DNA of 64,000 nt from Acidimicrobiales bacterium (GTDB taxonomy: Bacteria > Actinomycetota > Acidimicrobiia > Acidimicrobiales > SZUA-35): assembly GCA_028285495.1 (NCBI GenBank), contig JANQPB010000015.1, forward strand, positions 1 to 64,000, read 5' to 3'. The notes under the pieces are model-generated. The model was not told the origin of the DNA. It ran no database searches and saw only the letters and a list, made by a program, of their open reading frames with translations. The position numbers were made by a program, and so were the translations under genes. Each line of letters opens with the position of its first letter. The first letter of the stretch is position 1. Below, in pieces: positions 26,153-34,439 of the stretch.

Positions 26153-27295
26153 TCAGGCGCTCAGCGCCGGGACCCGTTCGGCCTCGTCGTCCGTGTGGTC
26201 GGCGGTCGCCGTCGACCCTGCCGAGCCCGGCGTGGCGGAGGCAATCGGTCGCGCGGACTCCGGAGGATGGGCCACGCCCCGGGCGATGGCGTTGCGCCAC
26301 ACCGATGTGGCCACGGCCTCGACGTCGCCGCCGTCCGCCGCGATCATCCGCGAGATCATGCTCGGCGCCCCGAAGGTCCAGAAGAGGCCGGCCTCCAGCA
26401 CCTTGGCCCGACCGTCCGGGCCGACCCGCACGTCGAACAGCGAGTAGTCCCGGCAGCCGAGCGCCAGGTGGGCGGCCCTGGCCACGGCCGCCACCTCGTC
26501 GTCGAGGTCCGGCGTGACGTCGGCCGGGCAGACCATCGGCACGCCGTCGCTGGTCGACTGGGACCGAGGATTGCCGTCGTCGCCGAGGTCGAGCTTGTGA
26601 TCGAGCTCCCGGATCGGCCGCTCGGCGCTCACGACGTACTCGATCATCGCCGGGACCCGCAGCTCGTCACCGGTGTCGACGACCGCAACCCGGAGCTCAC
26701 GGCCGGGTACGTACTCCTCGATCAACACGCCGGCGTCGAAGGCCGCCGCCTCCGCCACCGCCCGGTCGAGGTCGGCCGGATCGTCGACGAGGGTCAGCCC
26801 GCGGGAGTTGTCCTCCCGGTTCGGCTTGACGATCGCCGGGTAGACGACCCCGGCCGGATCCCCGGCATCGAACGTGGCCGGGACCGCCACCCCGGCGCCG
26901 GCCAAGACCTGCTTCGTCAGCAGCTTGTCGGTGGCGAGCGCGGTGACCTCCGCCCGGGACCCGACGACGGGGACCCGCAGGACGTCCTCGAACAGCGAGC
27001 GGTAGGAGGTCATGCCGAGCGGGTCGAACATGTACGGAACCACGAGGTCGACCCGACCGAGCTCGCCGAGCAGGCACCCGAGGTCGACCGGAGCAGACAG
27101 CCGATCGAGCGACGGACCGTGCTGCCATTCGCCGTTCGGGTGGGCGACGGCGAAGCGGTGGGTCATCGATGCCGGCAGCAGGGCCGCCCTGGCGTAGACG
27201 AACGACAGCTCGTGATAGAAGCTCGATGTGGCCGAGCCGACGAGGTGCAGCACCGTCGGCATCGCTCGGTTCGGGGCGGTGGTCGGGACAGACAC
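26153..27295 (-). CDS. ATP-grasp enzyme, D-Ala-D-Ala-ligase-like
   Basis: A 380-residue protein from GTG at 27295 (ATG at 27262, MPTVLHLVGSA, is an equally plausible start). After an N-terminal Rossmann-like domain come the ATP-grasp landmarks TDKLLTKQVLAGAGVAVPATF, YPAIVKPNREDNSRGLTLV (nucleotide-binding Lys), VLIEEYVPGRELRVAVV (hinge and Glu) and the metal-binding DYSLFDVRVGPDGRAKVLEAG. The order and wording are those of D-alanine-D-alanine ligase relatives, but the usual Asn of the NxxPG end is replaced by AGLFWTFG, so peptidoglycan synthesis is unlikely. The substrate is unknown. The C-terminal 30 residues are low complexity. Confidence 0.75.
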   Translation of the reverse strand: MSVPTTAPNRAMPTVLHLVGSATSSFYHELSFVYARAALLPASMTHRFAVAHPNGEWQHGPSLDRLSAPVDLGCLLGELGRVDLVVPYMFDPLGMTSYRSLFEDVLRVPVVGSRAEVTALATDKLLTKQVLAGAGVAVPATFDAGDPAGVVYPAIVKPNREDNSRGLTLVDDPADLDRAVAEAAAFDAGVLIEEYVPGRELRVAVVDTGDELRVPAMIEYVVSAERPIRELDHKLDLGDDGNPRSQSTSDGVPMVCPADVTPDLDDEVAAVARAAHLALGCRDYSLFDVRVGPDGRAKVLEAGLFWTFGAPSMISRMIAADGGDVEAVATSVWRNAIARGVAHPPESARPIASATPGSAGSTATADHTDDEAERVPALSA

Positions 27296-27447
27296 GTGTT
27301 GCTCGTTCCTGTTGCATCGGCGGCGACGGGCGAACGGCTCGCCCGTCTGCCCGGCCCCATACCCGGTCGGTCAGCCGACGAAACCCGGAGCCGGGTCCGG
27401 CGGCGGGTCGGGGGTTCAACGACGGCCTGGGTGGGTACGCCGAGGCC

Positions 27448-28218
27448 ATGACCATTGCTGCACTCGTCTTCGGATCGCTCGGCACGCTGACCGAGACCTC
27501 CGAGCTCCACCGCCAGGCCTTCAACGAGACGTTCGCCGATGAGGGCCTCGACTGGTCCTGGGACGACGCCACGTACCGCTCGCTGCTCGATCATGTCGGC
27601 GGGGCCAACCGCATCCTCGTCTACGGCGGCCAGCGGCGCGACGGCGACGCCCCCACGTCGGCCCGGGCCGTCGAGATCCACGCCAGGAAGACCGCCCGCT
27701 ACGCCGAGCTCGTCCGCTCGACCGACCTCCAGCTCCGCCCCGGCGTCGAGCGGCTCATCGGCGAGGCCCGTTCGGCCGGCCTGCGGCTCGGCCTGGCCAC
27801 CGGCACCTCGATGGCCAACATCGACGCCAGTCTGACGGCGACCGGCACCCGCCTGTCGCTCGACGACTTCGACGCCTACACCGTCCGCCACATGATCGAG
27901 CGGCCGAAGCCCGCTCCCGACGCCCACCGCCGTTGCGTCGAGCTGCTGGGGGCGTCGCCGGAAGCGGCGCTGGCCGTCGAGGACTCGACCGATGGGGTGG
28001 CCTCGGCCAGGGGGGCCGGACTGTTCGTCGTGGCCACGCCGGGCGAGCTCGTCCGGGCCCAGGACTTCTCCTCGGCACCCGTCGTGCTGAGCGATCTCGG
28101 CGAGCCGGGGCGGGTCGGCCGGCGGCTCGACGACGGCCAGGAGCCGGAGGGCGGCGTGGCCACGCTCGACTGGCTCGTCGAGGCCGTCGGCCTCGCACCG
28201 CGAGCGGCTGCGAGATGA
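27448..28218 (+). CDS. HAD-superfamily protein lacking the catalytic aspartate
   Basis: A 256-residue CbbY/phosphoglycolate-phosphatase-like protein with cap domain. Motif I, DxDGT in active phosphatases, reads FGSLGTL at residues 8-14, so both aspartates are lost. The rest is well kept: HRQAFNETFADEGLDWSW, RPGVERLIGEARSAGLRLGLATGTSMANI (motif II Thr), KPAPDAHRRC (motif III Lys) and VEDSTDGVASARGAGLFVVAT (motif IV). The preserved fold with a dead nucleophile suggests a binding or regulatory role, or different chemistry. Its stop codon overlaps the start of the dioxygenase gene (ATGA). Confidence 0.8.
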   Translation: MTIAALVFGSLGTLTETSELHRQAFNETFADEGLDWSWDDATYRSLLDHVGGANRILVYGGQRRDGDAPTSARAVEIHARKTARYAELVRSTDLQLRPGVERLIGEARSAGLRLGLATGTSMANIDASLTATGTRLSLDDFDAYTVRHMIERPKPAPDAHRRCVELLGASPEAALAVEDSTDGVASARGAGLFVVATPGELVRAQDFSSAPVVLSDLGEPGRVGRRLDDGQEPEGGVATLDWLVEAVGLAPRAAAR

Positions 28219-28994
28219 GACCGGTCGAACCGGGCGTCGACCTCCGCGACGCCGACGACGACACGGTCGCCGCCATCGCCGAGGCGGCGATGAGCGTCGG
28301 TTGGGTCGCGGTCCGCAACCAGTGCCTGACCCCCGACGACCTGGAGCGCTTCGTCGCCCGCCTCGGGCCGCTCCGATTCACCCCCGGCGAGGAGCCGCTC
28401 GACGGCCAGCGTTTCGTCTTCGAGGTGACCAACCGCAATCGGACGACGCGACCGACGAGCGTCTACCACTCCGACACGTCGTACGTGCCCGAGCCACCGG
28501 CCTTCACCGCGCTGTCGGCGGTCGAGGTCCCCGAGTCGGGCGGCGAGACCGTGGTGCTCGACCAGTACGCAGCCAACGAGGTCGCCCCGGCCGGTCTGCT
28601 CGATGCGCTTCGGGGTGTCGAGCTGTTCCACGTCCCGACCCGGGTCGGTGATCCCGACCGGGCCGGCCGAGGAGCTTGGCACCCGGTGCGCCGGGCGCAC
28701 CCTTGGACCGGCCGGACGGCGCTCTACCTGAGCGCCCGGGAGCGACTCGTCGCAGCTCGGCGTCACGGTGTCGAGCTGCCCGAGCGTGAGGCGGCCGACC
28801 TCATCGATCGTCTCCACGACCACGCCGTCACCGCCGTCGCCCCGAGCCGACATCGCTGGCGATCCGGCGATGTGCTCATCGTCGACAACCGCTGCACGCT
28901 GCACGCCGCCGACCACTCGGCGGTCGATGGTGTGCGGACGCTGCACCGGGTCATGTGCGGCGACCGGGCGGCGTCGTCCGGGCGGGGCGGCTGA
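28215..28994 (+). CDS. TauD/TfdA-family Fe(II)/2-oxoglutarate dioxygenase
   Basis: A 259-residue protein whose ATG overlaps the HAD-like gene by 4 nt. The facial triad is visible: YHSDTSY gives His-x-Asp and CTLHAADHSAVDG gives the distal His, followed by RTLHRVMCGD with the Arg that binds 2-oxoglutarate. TLSAVEVPESGGETV-like wording between them is typical of TauD. These enzymes hydroxylate small molecules such as taurine, herbicides or carnitine precursors. The substrate is unknown, but translational coupling to the HAD-like protein implies joint action. Confidence 0.85.
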   Translation: MRPVEPGVDLRDADDDTVAAIAEAAMSVGWVAVRNQCLTPDDLERFVARLGPLRFTPGEEPLDGQRFVFEVTNRNRTTRPTSVYHSDTSYVPEPPAFTALSAVEVPESGGETVVLDQYAANEVAPAGLLDALRGVELFHVPTRVGDPDRAGRGAWHPVRRAHPWTGRTALYLSARERLVAARRHGVELPEREAADLIDRLHDHAVTAVAPSRHRWRSGDVLIVDNRCTLHAADHSAVDGVRTLHRVMCGDRAASSGRGG

Positions 28995-29044
28995 CGAGCC
29001 GGACGGGTCGGGCCGGTCCCGCCATGGGACGGCCGACGCCTCGA

Positions 29045-29278
29045 TCAGCGCCTGGACCGCCGGGTGGCCAGACGGGCCGGCGCCAGCGCCGCCTTCCGCG
29101 GCCGCTGCTCGGGGTAGAAGCGACGGAACAGCGGCCGGATCCGATCCTCGACCGTGGTGAGGTCCCGATTCTGGGCGACCCACTCCCGCTGGAAGAACAG
29201 GTAGCCGGCCCACAGCGACGCCAGCGTGGTGATGGCGAACACGATGCAGCCGGCGGCGAAGATGATCAGGTCGCTCAT
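29045..29278 (-). CDS. Small membrane protein
   Basis: A 77-residue protein with one N-terminal membrane segment (LIIFAAGCIVFAITTLASLWAGYLFF) and a basic cytoplasmic tail (RRFYPEQRPRKAALAPARLATRRSRR). Its ATG overlaps the preceding stop codon (ATGA). The family is not recognised. Confidence 0.7.
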   Translation of the reverse strand: MSDLIIFAAGCIVFAITTLASLWAGYLFFQREWVAQNRDLTTVEDRIRPLFRRFYPEQRPRKAALAPARLATRRSRR

Positions 29279-29505
29279 CGCTCGCCCTCCACGCCCGATC
29301 GCTCGCCGGTGAGGATGAGCGTGCCGAGCGAGTGGATGGCCGGAACCCAGATGCCGACGAACAGCCCCTCCTCGCGCGACCCGGTGAACCACAGGGTGAC
29401 GGACAGCACCAGTGAGCCGAAGGCGGCCAGCAGGAATGCCGCCTTGATGCGGTGGAACGAGCTGATGGGGGCCCGGCCGACAGCCGGTTGTCGGGTGGTG
29501 GTCAT
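29275..29505 (-). CDS. Small two-helix membrane protein
   Basis: A 76-residue protein from ATG at 29505 with GGAGG 5 nt upstream. It has two membrane segments (FLLAAFGSLVLSVTLWF and GLFVGIWVPAIHSLGTLIL) and overlaps the next small membrane gene by 4 nt, so the two are translated together and may form a complex. The Shine-Dalgarno site lies inside a short palindrome (AACCTCCGAGGTT, 29509-29521). No family is recognised. Confidence 0.72.
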   Translation of the reverse strand: MTTTRQPAVGRAPISSFHRIKAAFLLAAFGSLVLSVTLWFTGSREEGLFVGIWVPAIHSLGTLILTGERSGVEGER

Positions 29506-29582
29506 GCGAACCTCCGAGGTTGGCGGGATCGAGCGAGCGGGGGTCCGCCCGGGATCGTCCCCTTCCCGGATCGCCCGCCGAT

Positions 29583-29598
29583 GAAACGTCGACGTTTC
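29583..29598. promoter_or_regulatory. 16-bp perfect palindrome in a divergent promoter region
   Basis: GAAACGTCGACGTTTC is identical on both strands. It lies between the small-membrane-protein pair (start 29505, minus) and the gene at 29711 (plus), a position expected for a shared operator. Confidence 0.55.
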
Positions 29599-29710
29599 GC
29601 CGACCGATCCGGCGGGGTACGGACCAACAGGGCAGGTCCCCACGGACGGAGCGTCGCCATCCGACACCGTCCACCCCAGACTCCGCACCCCGACCAGAAG
29701 AGCAAACGCC

Positions 29711-29977
29711 GTGAACACGTCCCTCCTCAACCAGTCGATCGCCCGGGCCAGAGCCGCCGTCAACGGCGACTTCGTCTCGACGGCCCGGGTCGTCGATCAC
29801 CTCCTCGATCTCCGGAACCTCGCCGGGTCAGACGAGGCGCTGGTCGAGCTGATCGATCGGAGCCTCGCCTCGATCCCCGGGCGTTCCGTCGCCGGCAACG
29901 CCTGGTGGCTCGCCACGTTGGACACCATCGAGCGCCTCGCCACCTCGGCCGACGATCCGTCGCCGATGCCGGCCTGA
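29711..29977 (+). CDS. Small hypothetical protein upstream of an MpaB-type oxygenase
   Basis: An 88-residue helical protein from GTG at 29711 (no good Shine-Dalgarno). It ends 2 nt before the ATG of the oxygenase gene, so it belongs to that transcript. Its composition (LLNQSIARARAAVNGDF, TARVVDHLLDLRNLAGSDEALVELIDRSL) is protein-like, but I recognise no family. Confidence 0.6.
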   Translation: MNTSLLNQSIARARAAVNGDFVSTARVVDHLLDLRNLAGSDEALVELIDRSLASIPGRSVAGNAWWLATLDTIERLATSADDPSPMPA

Positions 29978-29979
29978 CG

Positions 29980-30912
29980 ATGCCGATCAACCGCCCGTTC
30001 GAGACGGCCTCGACCTTCGTCGGCCCGGCCCTCGGGCTCGTTCGCGACCAGGTCCTCCGTTCGACGACCGACCTGTTCTCCCACGCCGACGATCCGCTGG
30101 CCGACACCGAGCGGTACGCCGGTGACCCTGGGCTGCTCGGGCCCGACTCGGTCTCGTGGCCGGTCATCGCCGACGTCGCCGCCTTCGTCGGCGGCATCCG
30201 GGCGCTGCTGGTCCAGACCGCACACCCCGAGGTCGTGGCCGGCGTCATGGACCACTCGTCGTTCCGGACCGACACGCTCGGGCGGCTGTCGAGGACGTCG
30301 GCCTGGGTGACGGCGACCACCTTCGGCGCCACGCCCGAGGCCGAGGCGCTGGTCGGCGTGGTTCGCTCGGCCCATGGCCGGGTGCGGGGGCGATCGGCGA
30401 GGGGACGGAAGTACAACGCGGCCGACCCGGCGCTGGCGGCCTGGGTCCACAACGCCCTGACCGACTCCTTCCTCACCGCCTACCAGGTGTACGGCGCCGG
30501 CACCCTGTCGGCCGACGACGCCGATCGCTTCGTGGCCGAGCAGGCGAGGATCGGACGGCTGCTGAAGGCCGAACCCCTCCCCGAGACGGCGAGCGGGCTG
30601 CGGTCGTGGATCGTCGAGCACCCCGACATCGAGGCCTCCGAGGCCCAGGCCGATGCGGTCGCCTTCCTGGCCGACCCACCCTTCCCACTCGCCGTGCGGC
30701 CGGCGTACCGCGCCCTCTACTGGGCGGCGGCGGCCACCCTGCCGCCGACCCTGCAGGAGCAGTTGGACCTGCGACCCCCGGTGGGCAGCATCGCCAACGG
30801 TCGCCTGGCGATCCGCTTCCTGCGATGGTCGCTCGGGACCTCGCCGACGCTCGATCGGGCCATGGCCCGGTCGAAGGCGACCGTCGAGCCGGCGACGAGC
30901 GACGCCGCCTGA
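29980..30912 (+). CDS. MpaB-type (DUF2236) oxygenase
   Basis: A 310-residue protein of the family that includes rubber oxygenase Lcp and fungal MpaB. Landmarks are GGIRALLVQTAHPEVVAGVMDHSSF, where His may bind heme b, then RLSRTSAWVTATTFG, and later AWVHNALTDSFLTAYQVYG. Lcp cleaves double bonds of polyisoprene, and MpaB cleaves a farnesyl chain. Actinobacterial DUF2236 proteins are mostly uncharacterised. No signal peptide is visible. Together with the small protein in front of it, the gene reads away from the GAAACGTCGACGTTTC palindrome. Confidence 0.82.
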   Translation: MPINRPFETASTFVGPALGLVRDQVLRSTTDLFSHADDPLADTERYAGDPGLLGPDSVSWPVIADVAAFVGGIRALLVQTAHPEVVAGVMDHSSFRTDTLGRLSRTSAWVTATTFGATPEAEALVGVVRSAHGRVRGRSARGRKYNAADPALAAWVHNALTDSFLTAYQVYGAGTLSADDADRFVAEQARIGRLLKAEPLPETASGLRSWIVEHPDIEASEAQADAVAFLADPPFPLAVRPAYRALYWAAAATLPPTLQEQLDLRPPVGSIANGRLAIRFLRWSLGTSPTLDRAMARSKATVEPATSDAA

Positions 30913-30993
30913 CGGCAACCGGGACGGCAACCGCTGGACCGGCGACCCGACTGCGGCGAAGCTGGTGGCACGACAACGGAAGGGGTTGCACAC

Positions 30994-31407
30994 ATGGGCG
31001 CGGACACACTGCTTCGACAGGCGGTCGTCGGGACGGTGGCGGCGGTCATCGCCGTTGCCATCGTCTTCCTCATCGGCGACGCGATCAGCGGGCCGCTCCT
31101 CGCGGCGCAGCCCGGTAGCGACGTCAGCGAGGAGGTTCCGCTCGGCGGGGCCCTCTTCAGCACCGTGATCGGCGGTGTCGTCGGCGTCGTCCTCGCCCTG
31201 ATCGCCGCCCGCACCGCCCGGCCGGCCCAGGTCTTCGTGACGATCTGCGTGGTCCTGCTCGTGCTCTACGGCGTCGTGGCGTTCGCCGCCGCCGACGGTG
31301 TCGCCACCGGCATCTGGCTCAACATCATGCACCTGGCGGCGGCGATCCCGATCGTGGGCAGCCTGGCCGGCTGGCTGCAGACGCGCCAGCAGGTGCCTGC
31401 GGTCTAA
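30994..31407 (+). CDS. Four-helix membrane protein (DUF6069-like)
   Basis: A 137-residue membrane protein with four hydrophobic segments, starting with VVGTVAAVIAVAIVFLIGDAI and including STVIGGVVGVVLALIAAR and LNIMHLAAAIPIVGSLAGWL. GGAAGGGG lies 9 nt before ATG. The wording RQAVVGTVAAVIA, then LLxxQPGS, and the terminal NxMHLxAAIPI resemble the actinobacterial DUF6069 family of unknown function. It converges on the sigma-factor gene. Confidence 0.7.
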   Translation: MGADTLLRQAVVGTVAAVIAVAIVFLIGDAISGPLLAAQPGSDVSEEVPLGGALFSTVIGGVVGVVLALIAARTARPAQVFVTICVVLLVLYGVVAFAAADGVATGIWLNIMHLAAAIPIVGSLAGWLQTRQQVPAV

Positions 31408-31422
31408 CCGCGCCGCACGGGA

Positions 31423-32694
31423 TCACCGATCGGGTCGTCGACCGTTGTCGTCGACCGCGGCCAGCCGTGCCACCAGGTGACGCCGCTCGACCTCGTTGGT
31501 GCAGAGCTCCAGCGCCCGCCGGTACGACCGGCGGGCCAGGTCGGCGTCGCCGGACCGGGCGGCGAGCTCGCCACGCACGGCCCCGAGGCGGTGGCTGCTC
31601 GCCAACCGCTCGTCCAGCCCGTCGAGCAGGGCGAGGCCGGCGGCCGGCCCATCGGCCTCGGCGACGGCGACCGCCCGGTTGAGACGAACGACGGCCGAGC
31701 CGGTGAGGCGTTCGAGCGCGGCGTAGTCGTCGGCGATGGCGGGCCAGTCGGTCGAGGCGGCGTCGGCCGCTCGGGCGTGCCGGGCGGCGATGCTGGCCTG
31801 GAGTCGGAGCTCCTCGGCGTAACCGCTGCCGGGTTCGAGGCCGTCGACCAGTCGAAGCCCCACCCGTAGCTCGTCGGCGTGCCACTGCGAGCGATCCTGC
31901 TCGGCGAGGGTCACGAGCCGCCCGTCGTGCTGCCTGGCGTCGCGCCTGGCGTGCTGAAGGGTCAGCAGGGCCAGCATCGAACGGGCCTCGGCCGCCTCGG
32001 GCACCAGCTGGTGGAGGATCACCGCCAGCCGGACCGCGTCGCCGGCGAGGTCGGCCCGGAGGAGGTCGGGGCCGTCGCTCGGCGTGTAGCCGGCGGTGAA
32101 GGCCAGATAGATGGTGCGGCACACGGCCTCGAGGCGCGAGCGGAGCTCGTCGCCGATGGGTGCGCCAAGGGGGATGCCGGCGATGGCGATCTTCTTCTTG
32201 GCCCGGGTCAACCGAGCCGCCATCGTCGCCCGGGGAACGAGGAACAGTCGGGCGATCTGGTCCGTCTGGGTCCCGATGACGAGGCGGAGGGCCAGCGCCG
32301 AGCGCGACGCCACGGGCAGGGCCGGGTGGCAGCACAGCAGGATGAGGTGCAGGCGATCGTCGCCGAGGTCATCGACCCCGACGTCCGGGGGATCCCAGTC
32401 GGCGCGAACCGCCAGCAGGGGGGCCTTGCGCCCGGCGATGGCCTCGGCCCGGATGCGACCGACGATCTGACGGGAGGCCGTGGTGTGGAGCCACCCCGCC
32501 GGGTTGTCGGGGACGCCGTCACGAGGCCAACGGTCGGCGGCCCTGGCGAAGGCCTCGCTCAGGGCGTCCTCGGCCAGGTCGAGGCGCCGGGTCCGTGAGA
32601 CCAGCAGCGACAGCAGCCGGCCCCACTCGACCCGGTAGACCTCCTCGAGGATCCGCTCAGGGGGCGTCGAGGGCGGGACGGATCTCGATGTCAT
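31423..32694 (-). CDS. ECF42-like RNA polymerase sigma factor with C-terminal helical domain
   Basis: A 423-residue sigma factor. Region 2 is VYRVEWGRLLSLLVSRTRRLDLAEDALSEAFARAADRWPRDGVPDNPAGWL, and region 4 is TQTDQIARLFLVPRATMAARLTRAKKKI. The long C-terminal extension (about residues 190-420) is helical with TPR-like repeats and includes the DGPDLLRADLAGDAVRLAVIL segment typical of ECF42. That group has no anti-sigma factor, works with its C-terminal extension, and is encoded beside DGPF/YCII proteins, exactly as here. Its start lies inside the end of the DGPF gene (38-nt overlap). Confidence 0.9.
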   Translation of the reverse strand: MTSRSVPPSTPPERILEEVYRVEWGRLLSLLVSRTRRLDLAEDALSEAFARAADRWPRDGVPDNPAGWLHTTASRQIVGRIRAEAIAGRKAPLLAVRADWDPPDVGVDDLGDDRLHLILLCCHPALPVASRSALALRLVIGTQTDQIARLFLVPRATMAARLTRAKKKIAIAGIPLGAPIGDELRSRLEAVCRTIYLAFTAGYTPSDGPDLLRADLAGDAVRLAVILHQLVPEAAEARSMLALLTLQHARRDARQHDGRLVTLAEQDRSQWHADELRVGLRLVDGLEPGSGYAEELRLQASIAARHARAADAASTDWPAIADDYAALERLTGSAVVRLNRAVAVAEADGPAAGLALLDGLDERLASSHRLGAVRGELAARSGDADLARRSYRRALELCTNEVERRHLVARLAAVDDNGRRPDR

Positions 32695-33010
32695 AGGCGG
32701 GAAGGATCCGACACAGCTCGATCACGGTATCGAGGTCGGGGGCATCGAGCAGGTAGTACCCACCGATGTGCTCGGCCGCCTCGGCGAAGGGGCCGTCGGT
32801 GACGGTCAACTCGTCGCTGCGGGTGCGCAGCGTCGTGGCCATCGAGCCGTCGCCGAGCGCCTCACCGCTCACGATCTCCACCCCGGACCGGGCGGCGCAC
32901 GCCTCGTCGAAGGCGACGTGCTTGGCCATGCCCGCCTCCTGCTCCTCGGGCGTCAGCTCCTCCCAGGCCGGCATCTCGCCGTAGCCGGCCAGCAACACGA
33001 AGTACTTCAC
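32657..33010 (-). CDS. YCII/DGPF-domain protein
   Basis: A 117-residue protein from GTG at 33010 (GAGGAG 7 nt upstream). It has the DGPF motif itself (VTDGPFAEAAEHIGGYYLLD) and the YCII opening KYFVLLAGYGE. DGPF proteins are the usual genomic partners of ECF42 sigma factors, and their biochemical role is unknown. The gene comes first in the transcript and overlaps the sigma gene, so both products are made together. Confidence 0.9.
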   Translation of the reverse strand: MKYFVLLAGYGEMPAWEELTPEEQEAGMAKHVAFDEACAARSGVEIVSGEALGDGSMATTLRTRSDELTVTDGPFAEAAEHIGGYYLLDAPDLDTVIELCRILPAYDIEIRPALDAP

Positions 33011-33339
33011 ATCAAACTCCTCACGCTCAGGGGTCTCAGAGCCCCGGGGTCCGTCGACAACACCTGCCGACACCACCGTGACGCGCCGGACGGCACGAAA
33101 TCGACAACCTCGGAAGAAATCTCGCCGACGGCCGGTCGGCGGCCCGCAGACGGCACGACCGTCGACGATCTGGGAACGACCCCTGGATCCTGGATCCTGC
33201 CCGCTGATCGGCAGCTCGCTCCGACGACGAGCGACCAGCCAGGGCGAAGGGTCGAGCCACCGGCAACCTCATCGTCACCGGGACGACGGTACCCGGATCG
33301 GTGACGCCGGTGTGACTCGAGGCAGGTAGCAAGAGAATC
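33011..33339. other. 329-bp divergent intergenic region without a supported gene
   Basis: It lies between the DGPF/sigma pair (minus) and the start of the unusual 33.3-40.7 kb gene run (plus). Short frames are not protein-like. There is a small direct repeat, CTGGATCCTGGATCC, around 33185. No strong hairpin or tRNA is visible. Confidence 0.5.
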
Positions 33340-33534
33340 ATGGAGGACGTGCCACACTACCGGGATGCCCATATCAACGTTCACGTGTGGCAGGAAGGCG
33401 AGGACCTGGAACTGAGGGCACGAGTCCGTTTCACGGGAGTCTCTTCGCCGGACAAGGTGTTGTACGGCAGGACCGAAATCTCCGGCTACTTCGACCGTGC
33501 TTTGGTCGAGATTGAGGGCCACCTACGTCGGTGA
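33340..33534 (+). CDS. Small hypothetical protein at the head of the SARP-protease-lipase locus
   Basis: A 64-residue protein (HINVHVWQEGEDLELRARVRFTGVSSPDKV...) with alternating charged and hydrophobic residues suggesting a small beta-rich fold. ATG at 33340 has only a weak AAGAGA upstream. Its base composition is visibly lower in G+C than the genes on the left. The family is not recognised. Confidence 0.5.
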   Translation: MEDVPHYRDAHINVHVWQEGEDLELRARVRFTGVSSPDKVLYGRTEISGYFDRALVEIEGHLRR

Positions 33535-33608
33535 TCCTTGAGGACCGCGACGCCAAGGTGACGGCCAACACCGATGATTAGCTGAGGGCCACACCAAGGA
33601 GATTTGCC

Positions 33609-34439
33609 GTGAACCAGTCTCGGGCGCCATATTCGCTCATCGAGACGAGTTCCACGATACGACTGGCGCTACTGGGAGGTCTGTCGCTCTCGGTCGGAGA
33701 CGAGCCCATTGCACTACCGACGTCGGCCGGTCGGCTCGTCGCCTACGTGGCTCTGGCCAGCCCCGATCGGGTGCTCCGCGAGCAGGTCGCTGGCGAGCTC
33801 TGGCCCGAAGCCTCCGAGACTCGCGCACTGGCCAATCTCCGGTCGACCCTGTGGCGGGTTCGCAAGGTCTGCGAAGGCCTCGTCGCCTCGAGCGATCGGG
33901 CGCTGCGGCTCGCCGACCATGTCTGGCTCGACACCCGGGACGAACTCGAGCTCGTCGGCTCCGCCGTCGATGTCCGTACTCGTCTCGCCCACGCCATGAG
34001 TCCACTGCTACCGGGCTGGTATGACGACTGGGTGATACATGAGAGGGAACGGCTTCGCCAACGCGGCCTTCATGCAGTTGAAGCGGCCAGCCGGTCACTG
34101 ATCGACCTCGGATCGCATGTTGACGCACTCGACTTGGCCTATCGAGCTATCGCTGCTGAACCACTTCGTGAAACCCCACATCAGCTTGTAATCGAGTGCC
34201 ATCTCTCCCAGGGGAACCTCGTAGAAGCGCGGAGACACTTCGACTCCTACGTGCACATGCTCGACCTCGAAATGGGTGTCGCTCCGTCGGAGAAGATGGC
34301 ACAACTTCTTGACGAGGCGGTGACGCTGCAACGACGGCGGCGCGACATGCGTGGAGCACGATCGATGCATGACATCAGCAGCGATGATGCCTCCCTGGCA
34401 AGGCCAGATTCTCCCCTGGGACGGACCGGTCGAGGCTGA
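33609..34439 (+). CDS. SARP/BTAD-type transcriptional regulator
   Basis: A 276-residue regulator from GTG at 33609 with AAGGAG 6 nt upstream. Residues about 17-110 are the OmpR/PhoB-like winged helix of SARPs (LALLGGLSLSVGDEPIALPTSAGRLVAYVALA, then LWPEASETRALANLRSTLWRVRK). Residues about 125-250 are the bacterial transcriptional activator domain (DDWVIHERERLRQRGLHAVE, ALDLAYRAIAAEPLRETPHQLVIECHLSQGN). SARPs activate adjacent secondary-metabolite or specialised clusters in actinomycetes. Lying at the head of the co-directional run, it is the likely activator of the six genes downstream, the first of which it overlaps. Confidence 0.85.
   Translation: MNQSRAPYSLIETSSTIRLALLGGLSLSVGDEPIALPTSAGRLVAYVALASPDRVLREQVAGELWPEASETRALANLRSTLWRVRKVCEGLVASSDRALRLADHVWLDTRDELELVGSAVDVRTRLAHAMSPLLPGWYDDWVIHERERLRQRGLHAVEAASRSLIDLGSHVDALDLAYRAIAAEPLRETPHQLVIECHLSQGNLVEARRHFDSYVHMLDLEMGVAPSEKMAQLLDEAVTLQRRRRDMRGARSMHDISSDDASLARPDSPLGRTGRG

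Noticed and set aside
27012..27197. Small plus-strand frame within the ATP-grasp gene
   Set aside because: No ribosome binding site; lies fully inside a gene with the complete ATP-grasp motif set.
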